The notes under the pieces are model-generated. The model was given only the letters and a program-made list of their open reading frames with translations. It was not told where the DNA came from and did not search any database. Of a DNA stretch of 64,000 nucleotides, positions 54,801-63,668 are shown piece by piece. This DNA comes from Streptomyces sp. ISL-98. Lineage in GTDB: Bacteria > Actinomycetota > Actinomycetes > Streptomycetales > Streptomycetaceae. Every line of letters begins with the position of its first letter. The first letter of the stretch is position 1. The stretch spans positions 124,001-188,000 of the forward strand of contig NZ_JAGGPB010000004.1 in the NCBI RefSeq assembly GCF_018614055.1, read 5' to 3'. Position numbers and translations under genes: made by a program.

Positions 54801-56102
54801 TCACCAGCGGGGCAGCGCGGGCGCCGTCCAGTCCTCGCGACCCTCGGCCCGGCGCATCGCGGCGGCGTCGTCGCGGTCGCGCATCGCGCCGTACGCCGCT
54901 TCGTCGAGCCAGCGGCGATGCAGCCGGTCCAGGGCCTCGCGGTCCAGATCGATGCCGAGGCCGGGGGCGTCGGAGACCTCCAGCCTGCCGTCCTCGAAGG
55001 TGTGGCGCCGGGTGATGACGTCCTCCGTCTGCCAGGGGTAGTGACTGTCGCAGGAGTGGTCCAGGTCGGTGACGGTGGCGGCGACCTGAGTCATCGCGGC
55101 GAGGCTGATGCCCATGTGGGTGTTGGAGTGCATGGACAGGCCGACGCCGAAGGTCCGGCAGACGGCGGCCAGTTCGCGGGTGTTGCGCAAGCCTCCCCAG
55201 TAGTGGTGGTCACAGAGCACCACCTGCACAGCGTCGGTGAGGAATGCCTGGCGGATCTCGGGGAAGGTCGTCACGCACATATTGGTGGCGAGCGGTACGT
55301 CCGTACCCGCCGAGACCTCGGCCATGGCAGAGGTGCCCGGCGCGGGATCCTCCAGGTATTCCAGCAGCCCTTCGAGCTCCTTGGCGACCCTGAGCGAAGT
55401 CCCGGGAGACCAGGCCCCGTTGGGGTCGAGCCGCAGCGGCTGCCCCGGGAAGGCCTCGGCGAGCGCCCGGACGGCGGCGATCTCCTGCTCGGGCGCGAAG
55501 ACTCCGCCCTTGAGCTTGAAGGAACGGAAGCCGTGGTCCCGTACGAAGCGCCGCGCCTGCGCGACGATCCCCGCCGGGTCGAGCGCCGCGCCCCAGTCGT
55601 CACTCTCGCCCGCACCGCCCGGGTGCGCCGCCCAGCGGTAGAAGAGGTACGCGCTGTACTCGACGTGGTCGCGGACCTTCCCGCCGAGCAGTGCGTGAAC
55701 GGGCAGCCCGTACGCCTTGCCGAGCGCGTCCAGGCAGGCCACCTCGAAGGCGGACACGACGGACAGCCGCAGCTTGTCGGCGGTCTGTACGCCGCGCAGC
55801 CCGCCGACGTCGATGGCGTGCTCCACGCGGGCGTCGTCGACGCCGACCTGCTGGGCGAGCGTGTGGAGTCCGTTCAGATCCGCGACCGAGTGGCCGGGCA
55901 GCAGCTCGGCGTACGGGCGGGCCAGTTCCAGATATTTGGTGTCGCCGTACGTCTCACCGACGCCGGTGGTCCCGTCGGCCGTGACGACCTCGACGACCAG
56001 GCGTGGCGTGTACGGCTGGTGCACACCCTGGACGTTGAGGAGGGGTGGGTCGGAGATGAGGACGGGGGTCAGCCGGACATCGGTGATGGTCAGGTCCGCC
56101 AC
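54801..56102 (-). CDS. Glucarate dehydratase-like enzyme (enolase superfamily)
   Basis: A 433-residue sugar-acid dehydratase. FRSFKLKGG holds the catalytic KxK, RLDPNGAW and EDPAPG the metal ligands, ATNMCVTTF and CDHHYWGGLRNT further conserved loops, and SMHSNTHMGIS the His base. This set fits the glucarate dehydratase subgroup. The GTG at 56102 has GGAGA upstream; that ribosome site is part of the inverted repeat at 56110-56146. It likely works with the PfkB kinase in sugar-acid catabolism. Confidence 0.85.
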   Translation of the reverse strand: MADLTITDVRLTPVLISDPPLLNVQGVHQPYTPRLVVEVVTADGTTGVGETYGDTKYLELARPYAELLPGHSVADLNGLHTLAQQVGVDDARVEHAIDVGGLRGVQTADKLRLSVVSAFEVACLDALGKAYGLPVHALLGGKVRDHVEYSAYLFYRWAAHPGGAGESDDWGAALDPAGIVAQARRFVRDHGFRSFKLKGGVFAPEQEIAAVRALAEAFPGQPLRLDPNGAWSPGTSLRVAKELEGLLEYLEDPAPGTSAMAEVSAGTDVPLATNMCVTTFPEIRQAFLTDAVQVVLCDHHYWGGLRNTRELAAVCRTFGVGLSMHSNTHMGISLAAMTQVAATVTDLDHSCDSHYPWQTEDVITRRHTFEDGRLEVSDAPGLGIDLDREALDRLHRRWLDEAAYGAMRDRDDAAAMRRAEGREDWTAPALPRW

Positions 56103-56109
56103 AAAAGCT

Positions 56110-56146
56110 CATCTCCATATGTGAACGAAGGCCATGTATGGAGATG
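56110..56146. promoter_or_regulatory. Inverted repeat covering the dehydratase ribosome-binding site
   Basis: Perfect 10-base arms CATCTCCATA (56110-56119) and TATGGAGATG (56137-56146), 17-base loop. On the minus strand the downstream arm contains the GGAGA ribosome site of the dehydratase gene. It may be an operator, or an RNA hairpin that hides the site. Confidence 0.65.
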
Positions 56147-56157
56147 CAGAGTAGCGT

Positions 56158-57066
56158 TCAGAGGTGGCGCTTGGGCAGGGGAACCCGCAACAGGTCGGCG
56201 GCCACGGTCAGTTCGCCGTCGAAACCGGCCCTGCGGGCCTGCCGTTCGAAGACTTCCGGGTCGTTGTAGCGCTGCGAGAAGTGGGTCAGCACGAGATGGC
56301 GTACGCCCGACTCGCGTGCCACTCGGGCCGCCTGGCCCGCCGTCAGGTGGCCGTGGTCGAGCGCCAGCAGCTCGTCCTCGTCGAGGAAGGTCGACTCGAT
56401 GACGAGCATGTCGCACCCCTCGGCGAGGGCGAACGCCCCGTCGCACAGCCGGGTGTCCATCACGAAGGCGAACCGCTGCCCCCGGCGCACCTCGCTGACC
56501 TGGTCGAGCGTGACCCCGCCCAGCTCTCCCTCGCGCTGGATGCGGCCGACGTCCGGGCCCTTGATGCCGTGCTCGGCGAGCAGCTCAGGCAGCATCCGGC
56601 GCCCGTCCGGCTCGACGAGGCGGTAGCCGTACGACTCGACGGGGTGCGAGAGCCTGCGCGCCTCCAGGACGTACGAAGGCGCCGTGGCCACCGGACCGTC
56701 GGTGGAGACCGGCACCTGCTCCAGCGGCACCGTCTCGCGGTAGGCCGTGGCGTACCGCAGGCGGTCGAAGAAGCGCTGCCCGCTCGCCGGGTAGTGCGCG
56801 GCGACGGGGTGCGGGACCCGGTCGAGGTTGATGCGCTGGATCACGCCGGCGAGGCCTAGCGAGTGGTCGCCGTGGAAGTGCGTGACGCAGATCCGGTTCA
56901 GGTCGTGCGCGGCGACACCGGCACGCAGCATCTGGCGCTGGGTGCCCTCGCCGGGATCGAAGAGGATGCCCTCGCCGTCCCAGCGCAGCAGGTAGCCGTT
57001 GTGATTGCGGTGGCGGGTGGGGACCTGACTGGCGGTGCCGAGGACCACCAGTTCTCGTACAGACAC
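56158..57066 (-). CDS. rnz: Ribonuclease Z
   Basis: A 302-residue metallo-beta-lactamase-fold tRNA 3' processing enzyme. The metal motif [27 protein letters not shown] and the late [30 protein letters not shown] are typical. GTG start at 57066, nine bases after the HIT protein gene stop. Confidence 0.93.
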   Translation of the reverse strand: MSVRELVVLGTASQVPTRHRNHNGYLLRWDGEGILFDPGEGTQRQMLRAGVAAHDLNRICVTHFHGDHSLGLAGVIQRINLDRVPHPVAAHYPASGQRFFDRLRYATAYRETVPLEQVPVSTDGPVATAPSYVLEARRLSHPVESYGYRLVEPDGRRMLPELLAEHGIKGPDVGRIQREGELGGVTLDQVSEVRRGQRFAFVMDTRLCDGAFALAEGCDMLVIESTFLDEDELLALDHGHLTAGQAARVARESGVRHLVLTHFSQRYNDPEVFERQARRAGFDGELTVAADLLRVPLPKRHL

Positions 57067-57075
57067 AGAATTACC

Positions 57076-57441
57076 TTATCCGGGGGGCCAGTTGAGACCG
57101 CGGCCGCCGAGCACATGGGCGTGCGCGTGGAAGACCGTCTGGCCCGCGCCCGTACCCGTGTTGAAGACGACGCGGTAGCCGGTGGCGTCGACCTTGTCGT
57201 CGGCGGCGACCTTGCCCGCCTCGATCAGCAGGTCGGCGACAATCTGCGGCTCGGCGGCGGCGAGTGCGGCGGCGTCCCTGTGGTGCACCTTGGGGATGAC
57301 CAGGACGTGCGTAGGGGCCTGGGGGTTGATGTCGCGGAACGCGACGGTCGTCTCCGTCTCACGGACGACGGTCGCCGGCACCTCCCCCGAGACGATCTTG
57401 CAGAACAGGCAGTCCGCCTGCGGTTGTCCCGTTGTGGTCAT
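57076..57441 (-). CDS. HIT-family nucleotide hydrolase
   Basis: A 121-residue HINT-like protein: CLFCKIVSGEVPA at the start, THVLVIPKVHH and the active-site histidine triad HAHAHVLGG. It cleaves nucleoside phosphoramidates or similar. ATG 57441 follows GGAGG. It is often found next to phoH and ybeY in actinobacteria. Confidence 0.92.
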   Translation of the reverse strand: MTTTGQPQADCLFCKIVSGEVPATVVRETETTVAFRDINPQAPTHVLVIPKVHHRDAAALAAAEPQIVADLLIEAGKVAADDKVDATGYRVVFNTGTGAGQTVFHAHAHVLGGRGLNWPPG

Positions 57442-57509
57442 GGTCCTGGCCTCCTGGGATGCGGCTGAATCAGGATGTACCGATCAAGTATGGCCGCATG
57501 CTATCCGTC

Positions 57510-58580
57510 CTACGGCATGCGCCTCTTGAGCATCGACCTGCTGATCCAGTACGCGAGGAACATCAGCCAGATCGTGGGAGTGACCAGCGCCCCCATCGAC
57601 CAGTCCGGCAGCCCCGGCACCGCGGCGAGCACCAGCCCCACCGTGCCCAGCCACCCCACGGCGCACGCCATCGTCATCACGGGCGGGCAGCGGCGGGCGA
57701 GTTGCAGCATCGGGGTGCGCAGCCGCTGGGGGACGCGGCGGCGTATCCACAGGCCCCAGGCGGCCCAGACCGCCACGAACAGCGGCAGGCCCACGACCAT
57801 CCCGTCGGTGCCGCTCGCCTGGGTCGCCAGGGCGATGCCCAGGGCCAGTGACCCGATCCAGCGGGCGCTCGCAGCGGTCCGCCAGGCCATGACCTCCAGG
57901 TTGTACCGCGCGTCGCGGTCCTCCAGGTCCAGGGTCGCCGCCTCGGCGAAGCCCTCGACCGCCCTGGACCAGGCGCCGCGCCGACGGAAGCGGTGCTTCA
58001 GCTCCAGCAGGGCCAGGTTGTGGCGGGCGGTGGCGTCCTCCGGGTCGAGGCGCAGCGCCGTACGATACGCCTCCTCCGCGATCTTGTACTGGCGCAGCTC
58101 GTGGGCGGTGATGCCGACCAGGCAGTGCGCGTACGCCGTTTCGGGCGCCAGCGACACGGCATGCCTGGCACAGTCGTACGCCTCCCTGCCGCGCCGCTTG
58201 TCGCCCCGGCTGCCGCGCCCGCTGTTGGCCCGGCTCAGCACGGAAGCCAGCGTGGCGTGGCCGCCCCAGTGGCCCGGGTCGAGCCTGATGGCCTCGCGTG
58301 CGGAGCGTTCGGCGTCGGCCATCGCGCCGAAGTCGGCGAGCGTGTCGGCCCGTACGATCCAGGAACTCCGGCTCATCGGGTCGCAGCGCAGCGCGTCGTC
58401 CACGGCCCGCAGCGCACCGGCCTTGTCGCCGAGGCGGCGCAGACAGCGCGCGAGGAGGTTCAGCGCCTCGGCGTCGTCGGGGTGGCTCGCGATGTGCGGG
58501 CCGAGGAGGGCTGCGCACGGGGCGTACCGGCCCAGATCGAAGAGCGTTTCCGCCCGCTCAAGGGTGGCTTCGGCATTCAT
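57510..58580 (-). CDS. TPR-repeat protein with C-terminal membrane domain
   Basis: 356 residues: five or six tetratricopeptide repeats (about residues 1-225; typical turns HPDDAEALNLLARCLRRLGDKAGAL, DPGHWGGHATLASV, ETAYAHCLVGITAHELRQ), then about four hydrophobic helices (about 240-345). The TPR part would face the cytosol. It sits 34 bases after the AAA+ ATPase gene on the same strand, making a probable two-gene unit. Function unknown. Confidence 0.83.
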   Translation of the reverse strand: MNAEATLERAETLFDLGRYAPCAALLGPHIASHPDDAEALNLLARCLRRLGDKAGALRAVDDALRCDPMSRSSWIVRADTLADFGAMADAERSAREAIRLDPGHWGGHATLASVLSRANSGRGSRGDKRRGREAYDCARHAVSLAPETAYAHCLVGITAHELRQYKIAEEAYRTALRLDPEDATARHNLALLELKHRFRRRGAWSRAVEGFAEAATLDLEDRDARYNLEVMAWRTAASARWIGSLALGIALATQASGTDGMVVGLPLFVAVWAAWGLWIRRRVPQRLRTPMLQLARRCPPVMTMACAVGWLGTVGLVLAAVPGLPDWSMGALVTPTIWLMFLAYWISRSMLKRRMP

Positions 58581-58614
58581 GAGCGTCGCATCGCCGCTCT
58601 CTCGAACCAGATGC

Positions 58615-59934
58615 TCACAGCTTTCGCTTCTTCTTCAGGTAGGCGAGGAGGTCGTCGTACGTACCTCCGTCGTTGGCGAACATGGCGACATTGCGGGCCG
58701 ACGCGAACCAGGGGTCGGTGGAGGGGCGGATCTGCCTGGCCGCGCTCAGCAGGTCCTTCATACCGATCATGCGGACTGTGCCGGTGCGGGCCGAGTCGAG
58801 CAGCGCGGTCTCGGACGCGGAGTCGCAGACGTGCGCGAGGTCGGCGCCGGAGAAGCCGTCGGTCGCCTTGACGAGCTTGCCCAAGTCGACGGACTCGATG
58901 GGCCGTTCGCGCAGGTGGTAGCGGAGGATGGCCTCGCGGGCGGGCTCGTCGGGCGGCAGGACGAGGAGGGTGCGGTCCAGGCGTCCGGGGCGGCGCAGTG
59001 CGATGTCCACGTCCCAGGGGACGTTGGTGGCGGCGAGGACGAAGACGCCCTCGTTCTGGCCGTCCACGCCGTCGAGTTCGACGAGCAGCTGGTTGACGGC
59101 GTTGCGCAGTCCGCTGTGGTGGGAACGGCTGCGCTTGGCGCCGAGCGCGTCCAGTTCGTCGAGGAAGACGACGCAGGGGGCCTTGCGGCGGGCGGTCTGG
59201 AAGACGTCGTGGACGTTCTGCTCGGACTGCCCGATGTACATGTCGAGTACGTCGCTGAGCGAGACGGACATGAACGATGCGCCCAGTTCACCGGCGACGG
59301 CGCGGGCGATGAAGGTCTTGCCGCAGCCGGGCGGCCCGTACAGCAGCAGGCCGCCGCGCAGGCTCTTGCCGAAGAGTTTGCGGAGCTCGGGGTTGCGCAT
59401 GGGGGCGAGGAAGGCGGCTTCGAGCCGGTCCTTGACGTCCTGCATTCCGCCGACGTCGGCGAGCCGCACGGCTCCCGGCGCTTCGATGTCCCAGGCGGAG
59501 GCGTCACCGGGGTCGCCACGCCCGTCGGCGGCGAGCGGCGCTTCGAGCCCGGCGCCGTCGCCCCCTTCTGGTGCGACGAAGCGCGGGGGCACGATCCCGC
59601 CGACCTCCTGCTCGGCTGCCTGCCAGTCGAAGTCGGGGGTGGGAGGTGTCTGCGGGGGCGGCGGCGTTGTGGGGGCTGCCGCGTTTGTTGGGGCTGCCGC
59701 GTTTGTTGGGGCTGCGGGGGCTTTCGGGGCGCCGCCCATCGCCCGCACCATCAGCTCCCGCGCCTGTGCATCGCCCGGGGCGTGCGTCAGTGCGGTCGCC
59801 GCCTCCGTCACGGCCGCGTCGCTCTGCCCTGCGGCCAGCAGCAGTTCGGCCAGATGCAGCCGCAGGGGTACGTCGCCGGGGGCGGCCGCGACAGCCGCGC
59901 GCAGGCTTTGGATCAAGGGGGACTCGTCGGGCAT
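58615..59934 (-). CDS. AAA+ ATPase with N-terminal TPR-like region
   Basis: 439 residues. TPR-like helices at 1-65, a Pro/Ala/Thr linker (66-105) with the six-residue unit AAPTNA repeated, then one AAA+ domain: Walker A GPPGCGKT (200-207), Walker B VVFLDE (255-260), arginine-finger region RRPGRLDR (314-321). It belongs to the Cdc48/FtsH-like ATPase clade but lacks a protease or second AAA domain. Likely a hexameric remodelling factor; the adjacent TPR membrane protein is its probable partner. Confidence 0.85.
   Translation of the reverse strand: MPDESPLIQSLRAAVAAAPGDVPLRLHLAELLLAAGQSDAAVTEAATALTHAPGDAQARELMVRAMGGAPKAPAAPTNAAAPTNAAAPTTPPPPQTPPTPDFDWQAAEQEVGGIVPPRFVAPEGGDGAGLEAPLAADGRGDPGDASAWDIEAPGAVRLADVGGMQDVKDRLEAAFLAPMRNPELRKLFGKSLRGGLLLYGPPGCGKTFIARAVAGELGASFMSVSLSDVLDMYIGQSEQNVHDVFQTARRKAPCVVFLDELDALGAKRSRSHHSGLRNAVNQLLVELDGVDGQNEGVFVLAATNVPWDVDIALRRPGRLDRTLLVLPPDEPAREAILRYHLRERPIESVDLGKLVKATDGFSGADLAHVCDSASETALLDSARTGTVRMIGMKDLLSAARQIRPSTDPWFASARNVAMFANDGGTYDDLLAYLKKKRKL
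59672..59725. repeat. 18-base tandem repeat in the AAA+ ATPase linker
   Basis: GGGGCTGCCGCGTTTGTT occurs at 59672-59689 and 59690-59707, with a partial third copy after it. In frame, it encodes the repeated AAPTNA. Confidence 0.85.
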
Positions 59935-59983
59935 GGCGACAGCCTACGAAGCGCCCAACGCCCGCTGCCCACCGGCCCGTCGG

Positions 59984-60493
59984 TCACTTGCCGGGCGGAC
60001 CGGCGGTGACGGTGGTAGTGACAGTGACCGTCACGGTCGGGCGGTCCGGAGAGGTGGTGGTCGGCGACGCGGCGTTGCAGTTGCCGAGCACGTTGGCCTG
60101 GAAGACGGTCCTGCCCGCCACTTTGGCGGTCAGGTCGCCGCGCACGCACCGTCCGTCGCGCTCGTCGGTCACCTTGCCGTCGATGCGGATGTCCTTGCCG
60201 TCCTTTGTCTCGCCCTCGCAGGTGACGGTCGCGAAGTCGGGGGCGGAGGGCGTCGACTTGGCGGTGCCCTTGCCGCGCTCCTCGCCGACCGTCGACGTGC
60301 AGCTCATCCACTGCACGTCGACGCCGGCGCGCTCCAGGGCACGCGTGCCGGTCTGGTCGGTGGTCATGGCCACGGCCACCGAACTCAGCCCATCGGCTCC
60401 TGGTTCGCAGGCCGAGACGCCGACGGCTGACGCAGCGGCGATGCCGAGGGCTGCGAGGGTGCGCCGGTGCCGGAGTCGCGTCAATGCCTGCAT
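59984..60493 (-). CDS. Probable lipoprotein of unknown function
   Basis: A 169-residue protein with a signal peptide ending in a lipobox (VGVSAC, Cys30). The mature part has a paired-cysteine beta-like region (MSCTSTVGEERGKG, TVTCEGETKDG, DGRCVRG, VLGNC) and a Thr/Val-rich C-terminal tail with TVTVTVTTTVT. No family is recognised. ATG 60493 was chosen because it gives a normal signal peptide; its ribosome site is weak. It lies upstream of the AAA+ gene on the same strand. Confidence 0.65.
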   Translation of the reverse strand: MQALTRLRHRRTLAALGIAAASAVGVSACEPGADGLSSVAVAMTTDQTGTRALERAGVDVQWMSCTSTVGEERGKGTAKSTPSAPDFATVTCEGETKDGKDIRIDGKVTDERDGRCVRGDLTAKVAGRTVFQANVLGNCNAASPTTTSPDRPTVTVTVTTTVTAGPPGK

Positions 60494-60544
60494 GGGCGGC
60501 AGCCTGCCACCGGGCCCCCGGCCGGAACAGACGACTTGCGGCCA

Positions 60545-60568
60545 CGTTGGGGTGCAGGAACCCCAACG
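60545..60568 (-). terminator. Terminator after rsmE
   Basis: Perfect 9-base arms CGTTGGGGT / ACCCCAACG with a 6-base loop, flanked by paired GGCC, 23 bases after the rsmE stop. Confidence 0.8.
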
Positions 60569-60590
60569 GGCCGAAGTTGCCGCAATGAGG

Positions 60591-61340
60591 TCAGGACCAG
60601 CGGCCCGTGCGTCCCAGCAGGAGTGCCGCCGCAGCCGTCCCCGCAGTCGACGTACGCAGCACCGTGCTCCCCAGCCGGTACGGCCCCGCCCCCGCCTCCG
60701 CGAACACTGCCAACTCCTCCGGAGACACGCCCCCTTCAGGCCCGACCACCAGCACGATCGACCCCTCTGCGGGCAGCGGCACAGTGGCCAGCGCCCCGCT
60801 GTCGCAGTCCCGGTCCTCGTGGAGCACGGCCGCGAAATCCGCAGTGGCGAGAAGTGCGCCAACCTGTTTCGTGCTCATCGCGTCCGCGACCTCCGGGAAC
60901 CGCACCCGGCGCGACTGCTTGCCCGCCTCGCGCGCCGTCGCACGCCACTTGGCGAGCGACTTGAGGCCCCGGTCGCCCCGCCACTGCGTGATGCAGCGCG
61001 ACGCCTGCCACGGCACGATCGCGTCGACCCCGGTCTCCGTCATGGTCTCGACGGCGACTTCGCCCCTGTCGCCCTTCGGGAGCGCCTGGACGACGGTGAT
61101 ACGGGGGGTGGGTTCGGGCTCCTCGGAGACCGCGTCCATCTGGACCACCAGGCGGTCCTTGCCCTCCGTCTCCCGTACGACACAGTCCGCCCAGCGCCCG
61201 AGACCGTCCGTCAGTACGACGTCCTCGCCCGCGCGCAGCCGCTTCACGGATACGGCGTGCCGCCCCTCGGGACCGTCCAGCACGAACCGTCCCCCCGGCC
61301 CCGCCGACAGCTTGTCGACCACGAAAACCGGCGCCGTCAT
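60591..61340 (-). CDS. rsmE: 16S rRNA (uracil-1498-N3)-methyltransferase
   Basis: A 249-residue SPOUT methyltransferase: an N-terminal PUA-like domain (GRHAVSVKRLRAGEDVVLTDGLG) and a trefoil-knot C-terminal domain with VLVVGPEGGVSPEELAVFAEAG and RLGSTVLRTSTAGTAA. It modifies helix 44 region of 16S rRNA. Its start overlaps the nitronate monooxygenase stop (ATGA). Confidence 0.94.
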   Translation of the reverse strand: MTAPVFVVDKLSAGPGGRFVLDGPEGRHAVSVKRLRAGEDVVLTDGLGRWADCVVRETEGKDRLVVQMDAVSEEPEPTPRITVVQALPKGDRGEVAVETMTETGVDAIVPWQASRCITQWRGDRGLKSLAKWRATAREAGKQSRRVRFPEVADAMSTKQVGALLATADFAAVLHEDRDCDSGALATVPLPAEGSIVLVVGPEGGVSPEELAVFAEAGAGPYRLGSTVLRTSTAGTAAAALLLGRTGRWS

Positions 61341-62410
61341 GATCCTGCTCCGAGCGCCAGCGTGGCCCGCGCGGCGTCGATCTCGGCGGCCAGGACCTCG
61401 ACCAGCTGCCCGGCGGGCATCTCACGCGCCAGCCGGTGCCCCTGGCCCGCCCACAGCGCCATGCCCTGCGCGTCGCCCGACTTGGCCGCGGCCTTGCGCA
61501 GGCCGGCGGTGATGTGGTGCACCTGGGGGTAGGCGGCGGGGGCGTACGGGCCGTGCTCGCGCATGAAGCGGTTGACGAGGCCTCGGGCGGGGCGGCCGGA
61601 GAAGGCCCGGGTGAGTTCCGTACGTACGAACAGCGGGTTCGTCATGGCCTGCTTGTGCAGTGCGTTCGCGCCCGACTCGGGGCAGACCAGGAACGACGTA
61701 CCGAGCTGCGCCGCCTCCGCGCCCAGCGCCAGTACCGCCGCGATCTGCGCGCCGCGCATCAGGCCGCCCGCCGCGACGATCGGCAGCTGTACGGTCTCGC
61801 GGACCTGCGTGACGAGAGACAGCAGGCCGATCCCGTTGCCGTCGCTCTGGGGGTCGTCGCGGTGCGTGCCCTGGTGGCCGCCCGCCTCGATGCCCTGTAC
61901 GCACACGGCGTCGGCGCCGCTCCACTGCGCGGCCTGGGCCTCTTCGGGCGTGGTGACCGTCACGATCGTGACAGTGCCGGCTTTCGCGAAGGCGTCCAGG
62001 ACGGAGCGAGTGGGGCAGCCGAAAGTGAAGGAGACGACGGGGACGGGGTCGTCGATGAGGATGGCCAGCTTGGCCTCGTAGCCGTCGTCGGCGCCGTTGT
62101 CCGGCTCACCGAGGGGCGTCTGGTACCAGTCGGCCTCGCCGGCGAGCTGGTGGCGGTAGACCTCGATGGAGGCGGGGTCGGCGTTGCCGGGCTGCGGCAT
62201 GAAGAGATTGACGCCGAAGGGACGGCTCGTCAGCCCCCGCAGCTGCTTGATCTCCTCGTACATGCCGTCCGCGGTTTTGTACCCGGCGGCAAGAAAGCCG
62301 AGACCACCGGCCTCGGAGACGGCGGCAACGAGCTGCGGACTGGAGGCACCGCCCGCCATGGGGGCCTGCACGATCGGATAACGGCAGAGATCGGTCAGTG
62401 CGGAGGACAT
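61337..62410 (-). CDS. Nitronate monooxygenase (2-nitropropane dioxygenase family)
   Basis: A 357-residue FMN-dependent TIM-barrel enzyme: YPIVQAPMAGGASSPQLVAAVSEAGGLGFLAAG at the N terminus, GVNLFMPQPG, the phosphate-binding GGLMRGAQIAAVLALGAEAAQLGTSFL and a conserved QGIEAGGHQGTH with the active-site His. It oxidises alkyl nitronates (nitroalkane detoxification). It is coupled to rsmE by a four-base overlap. Confidence 0.9.
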   Translation of the reverse strand: MSSALTDLCRYPIVQAPMAGGASSPQLVAAVSEAGGLGFLAAGYKTADGMYEEIKQLRGLTSRPFGVNLFMPQPGNADPASIEVYRHQLAGEADWYQTPLGEPDNGADDGYEAKLAILIDDPVPVVSFTFGCPTRSVLDAFAKAGTVTIVTVTTPEEAQAAQWSGADAVCVQGIEAGGHQGTHRDDPQSDGNGIGLLSLVTQVRETVQLPIVAAGGLMRGAQIAAVLALGAEAAQLGTSFLVCPESGANALHKQAMTNPLFVRTELTRAFSGRPARGLVNRFMREHGPYAPAAYPQVHHITAGLRKAAAKSGDAQGMALWAGQGHRLAREMPAGQLVEVLAAEIDAARATLALGAGS

Positions 62411-62498
62411 GAACGCATAGTTTCATGCCCTCCGCACTGCGCCGAATCCAGCCTTCCGCACGGGCGGGCGACGGGCTCAGCGCCCGTTGCTGCATCTC

Positions 62499-62516
62499 CC
62501 GGGGGCCAACCCCCGG
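62499..62516. terminator. Hairpin after dnaJ
   Basis: CCGGGGG-CCAA-CCCCCGG, 19 bases after the dnaJ stop on the minus strand; short but GC-only. Confidence 0.55.
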
Positions 62517-62534
62517 ACCCCCGGCCGAGCCGAC

Positions 62535-63668
62535 TCACCGCCCGTTGAAAGCATCCTTCAGGCGCGAGAAGAGACCCTGCTGCCCGGGCTGGAACTGACC
62601 CGTGGGCCGTTCCTCCCCGCGCAGCTTCGCGAGCTGGCGCAGCAGGTCCTCCTGCTGCGGGTCCATCTTCGACGGGGTCAGCACCTCGACGTGCACGATC
62701 AGGTCGCCGCGGCCGCCGCCCCGCAGGTGCGTGATGCCGCGCCCGTGCAGCGGGATCGACTGGCCGGACTGCGTGCCCGGTCGTACGTCGATCTCCTCCA
62801 CCCCGTCGAGCGTCTCCAGCGGGCACTTCGTGCCCAGCGCCGCCGCCGTCATGGGGATCGTCACCGTGCAGTGCAGATCGTCGCCGCGCCGCTGGAACAC
62901 CGCGTGCGGCAGCTCGTGGATCTCGACGTACAGGTCACCGGCGGGGCCGCCGCCCGGGCCGACCTCGCCCTCGCCCGCGAGCTGGATCCGCGTGCCGTTG
63001 TCGACACCGGCCGGGATCTTGACCGTGAGCGTGCGACGCGACCGTACGCGGCCGTCGCCGGCGCACTCCGGGCACGGGGTCGGCACGACCGTGCCGAAGC
63101 CCTGGCACTGGGGGCAGGGCCGCGAGGTCATGACCTGGCCCAGGAAGGACCGGGTGACCTGCGAGACCTCGCCGCGACCGCGGCACATGTCGCAGGTCTG
63201 GGCCGAGGTGCCCGGCGCCGCGCCCTCACCGGAGCAGGTCGTACACACCACGGCGGTGTCGACCTGGATGTCCTTCGTCGTGCCGAAGGCCGCCTCGTTG
63301 AGGTCGATCTCCAGCCGGATCATCGCGTCCTGGCCGCGCCGCGTACGCGACCTCGGCCCACGCTGCGACGCCGTACCGAAGAAGGCGTCCATGATGTCCG
63401 AGAAGTTCCCGAAGCCGCCCTGGCCGAAGCCGCCGGCTCCGGCGCCCGCCTGCGAGAGGGGGTCGCCGCCGAGGTCGTAGACCTGCTTCTTCTGCGGGTC
63501 CGACAACACCTCGTACGCGGCGTTGATCTCCTTGAAGCGCTCTTGCGTCTTGGGATCGGGATTCACGTCCGGGTGGAGCTCACGCGCCAACCGCCGGAAT
63601 GCCTTCTTGATCTCGTCCTGAGTAGCGTCGCGGCGCACGCCGAGTACGGCGTAGTAGTCCGTGGCCAC
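62535..63668 (-). CDS. dnaJ: Chaperone DnaJ
   Basis: A 377-residue co-chaperone: J domain with the HPD motif (ELHPDVNPD), a Gly/Phe-rich region, four CxxCxGxG zinc motifs (CTTCSGEG, CDMCRGRG, CPQCQGFG, CPECAGDG) and the C-terminal substrate-binding domain. GTG start 63668, immediately after the hrcA stop; GGAG upstream. This is the hrcA-linked DnaJ typical of actinobacteria, expected to be HrcA-controlled. Confidence 0.96.
   Translation of the reverse strand: MATDYYAVLGVRRDATQDEIKKAFRRLARELHPDVNPDPKTQERFKEINAAYEVLSDPQKKQVYDLGGDPLSQAGAGAGGFGQGGFGNFSDIMDAFFGTASQRGPRSRTRRGQDAMIRLEIDLNEAAFGTTKDIQVDTAVVCTTCSGEGAAPGTSAQTCDMCRGRGEVSQVTRSFLGQVMTSRPCPQCQGFGTVVPTPCPECAGDGRVRSRRTLTVKIPAGVDNGTRIQLAGEGEVGPGGGPAGDLYVEIHELPHAVFQRRGDDLHCTVTIPMTAAALGTKCPLETLDGVEEIDVRPGTQSGQSIPLHGRGITHLRGGGRGDLIVHVEVLTPSKMDPQQEDLLRQLAKLRGEERPTGQFQPGQQGLFSRLKDAFNGR

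Noticed and set aside
57475..60009. An 844-codon plus-strand frame opposite the TPR and AAA+ genes
   Set aside because: Low-complexity Ser/Arg/Ala translation; the minus-strand genes carry clear TPR and AAA+ motifs.
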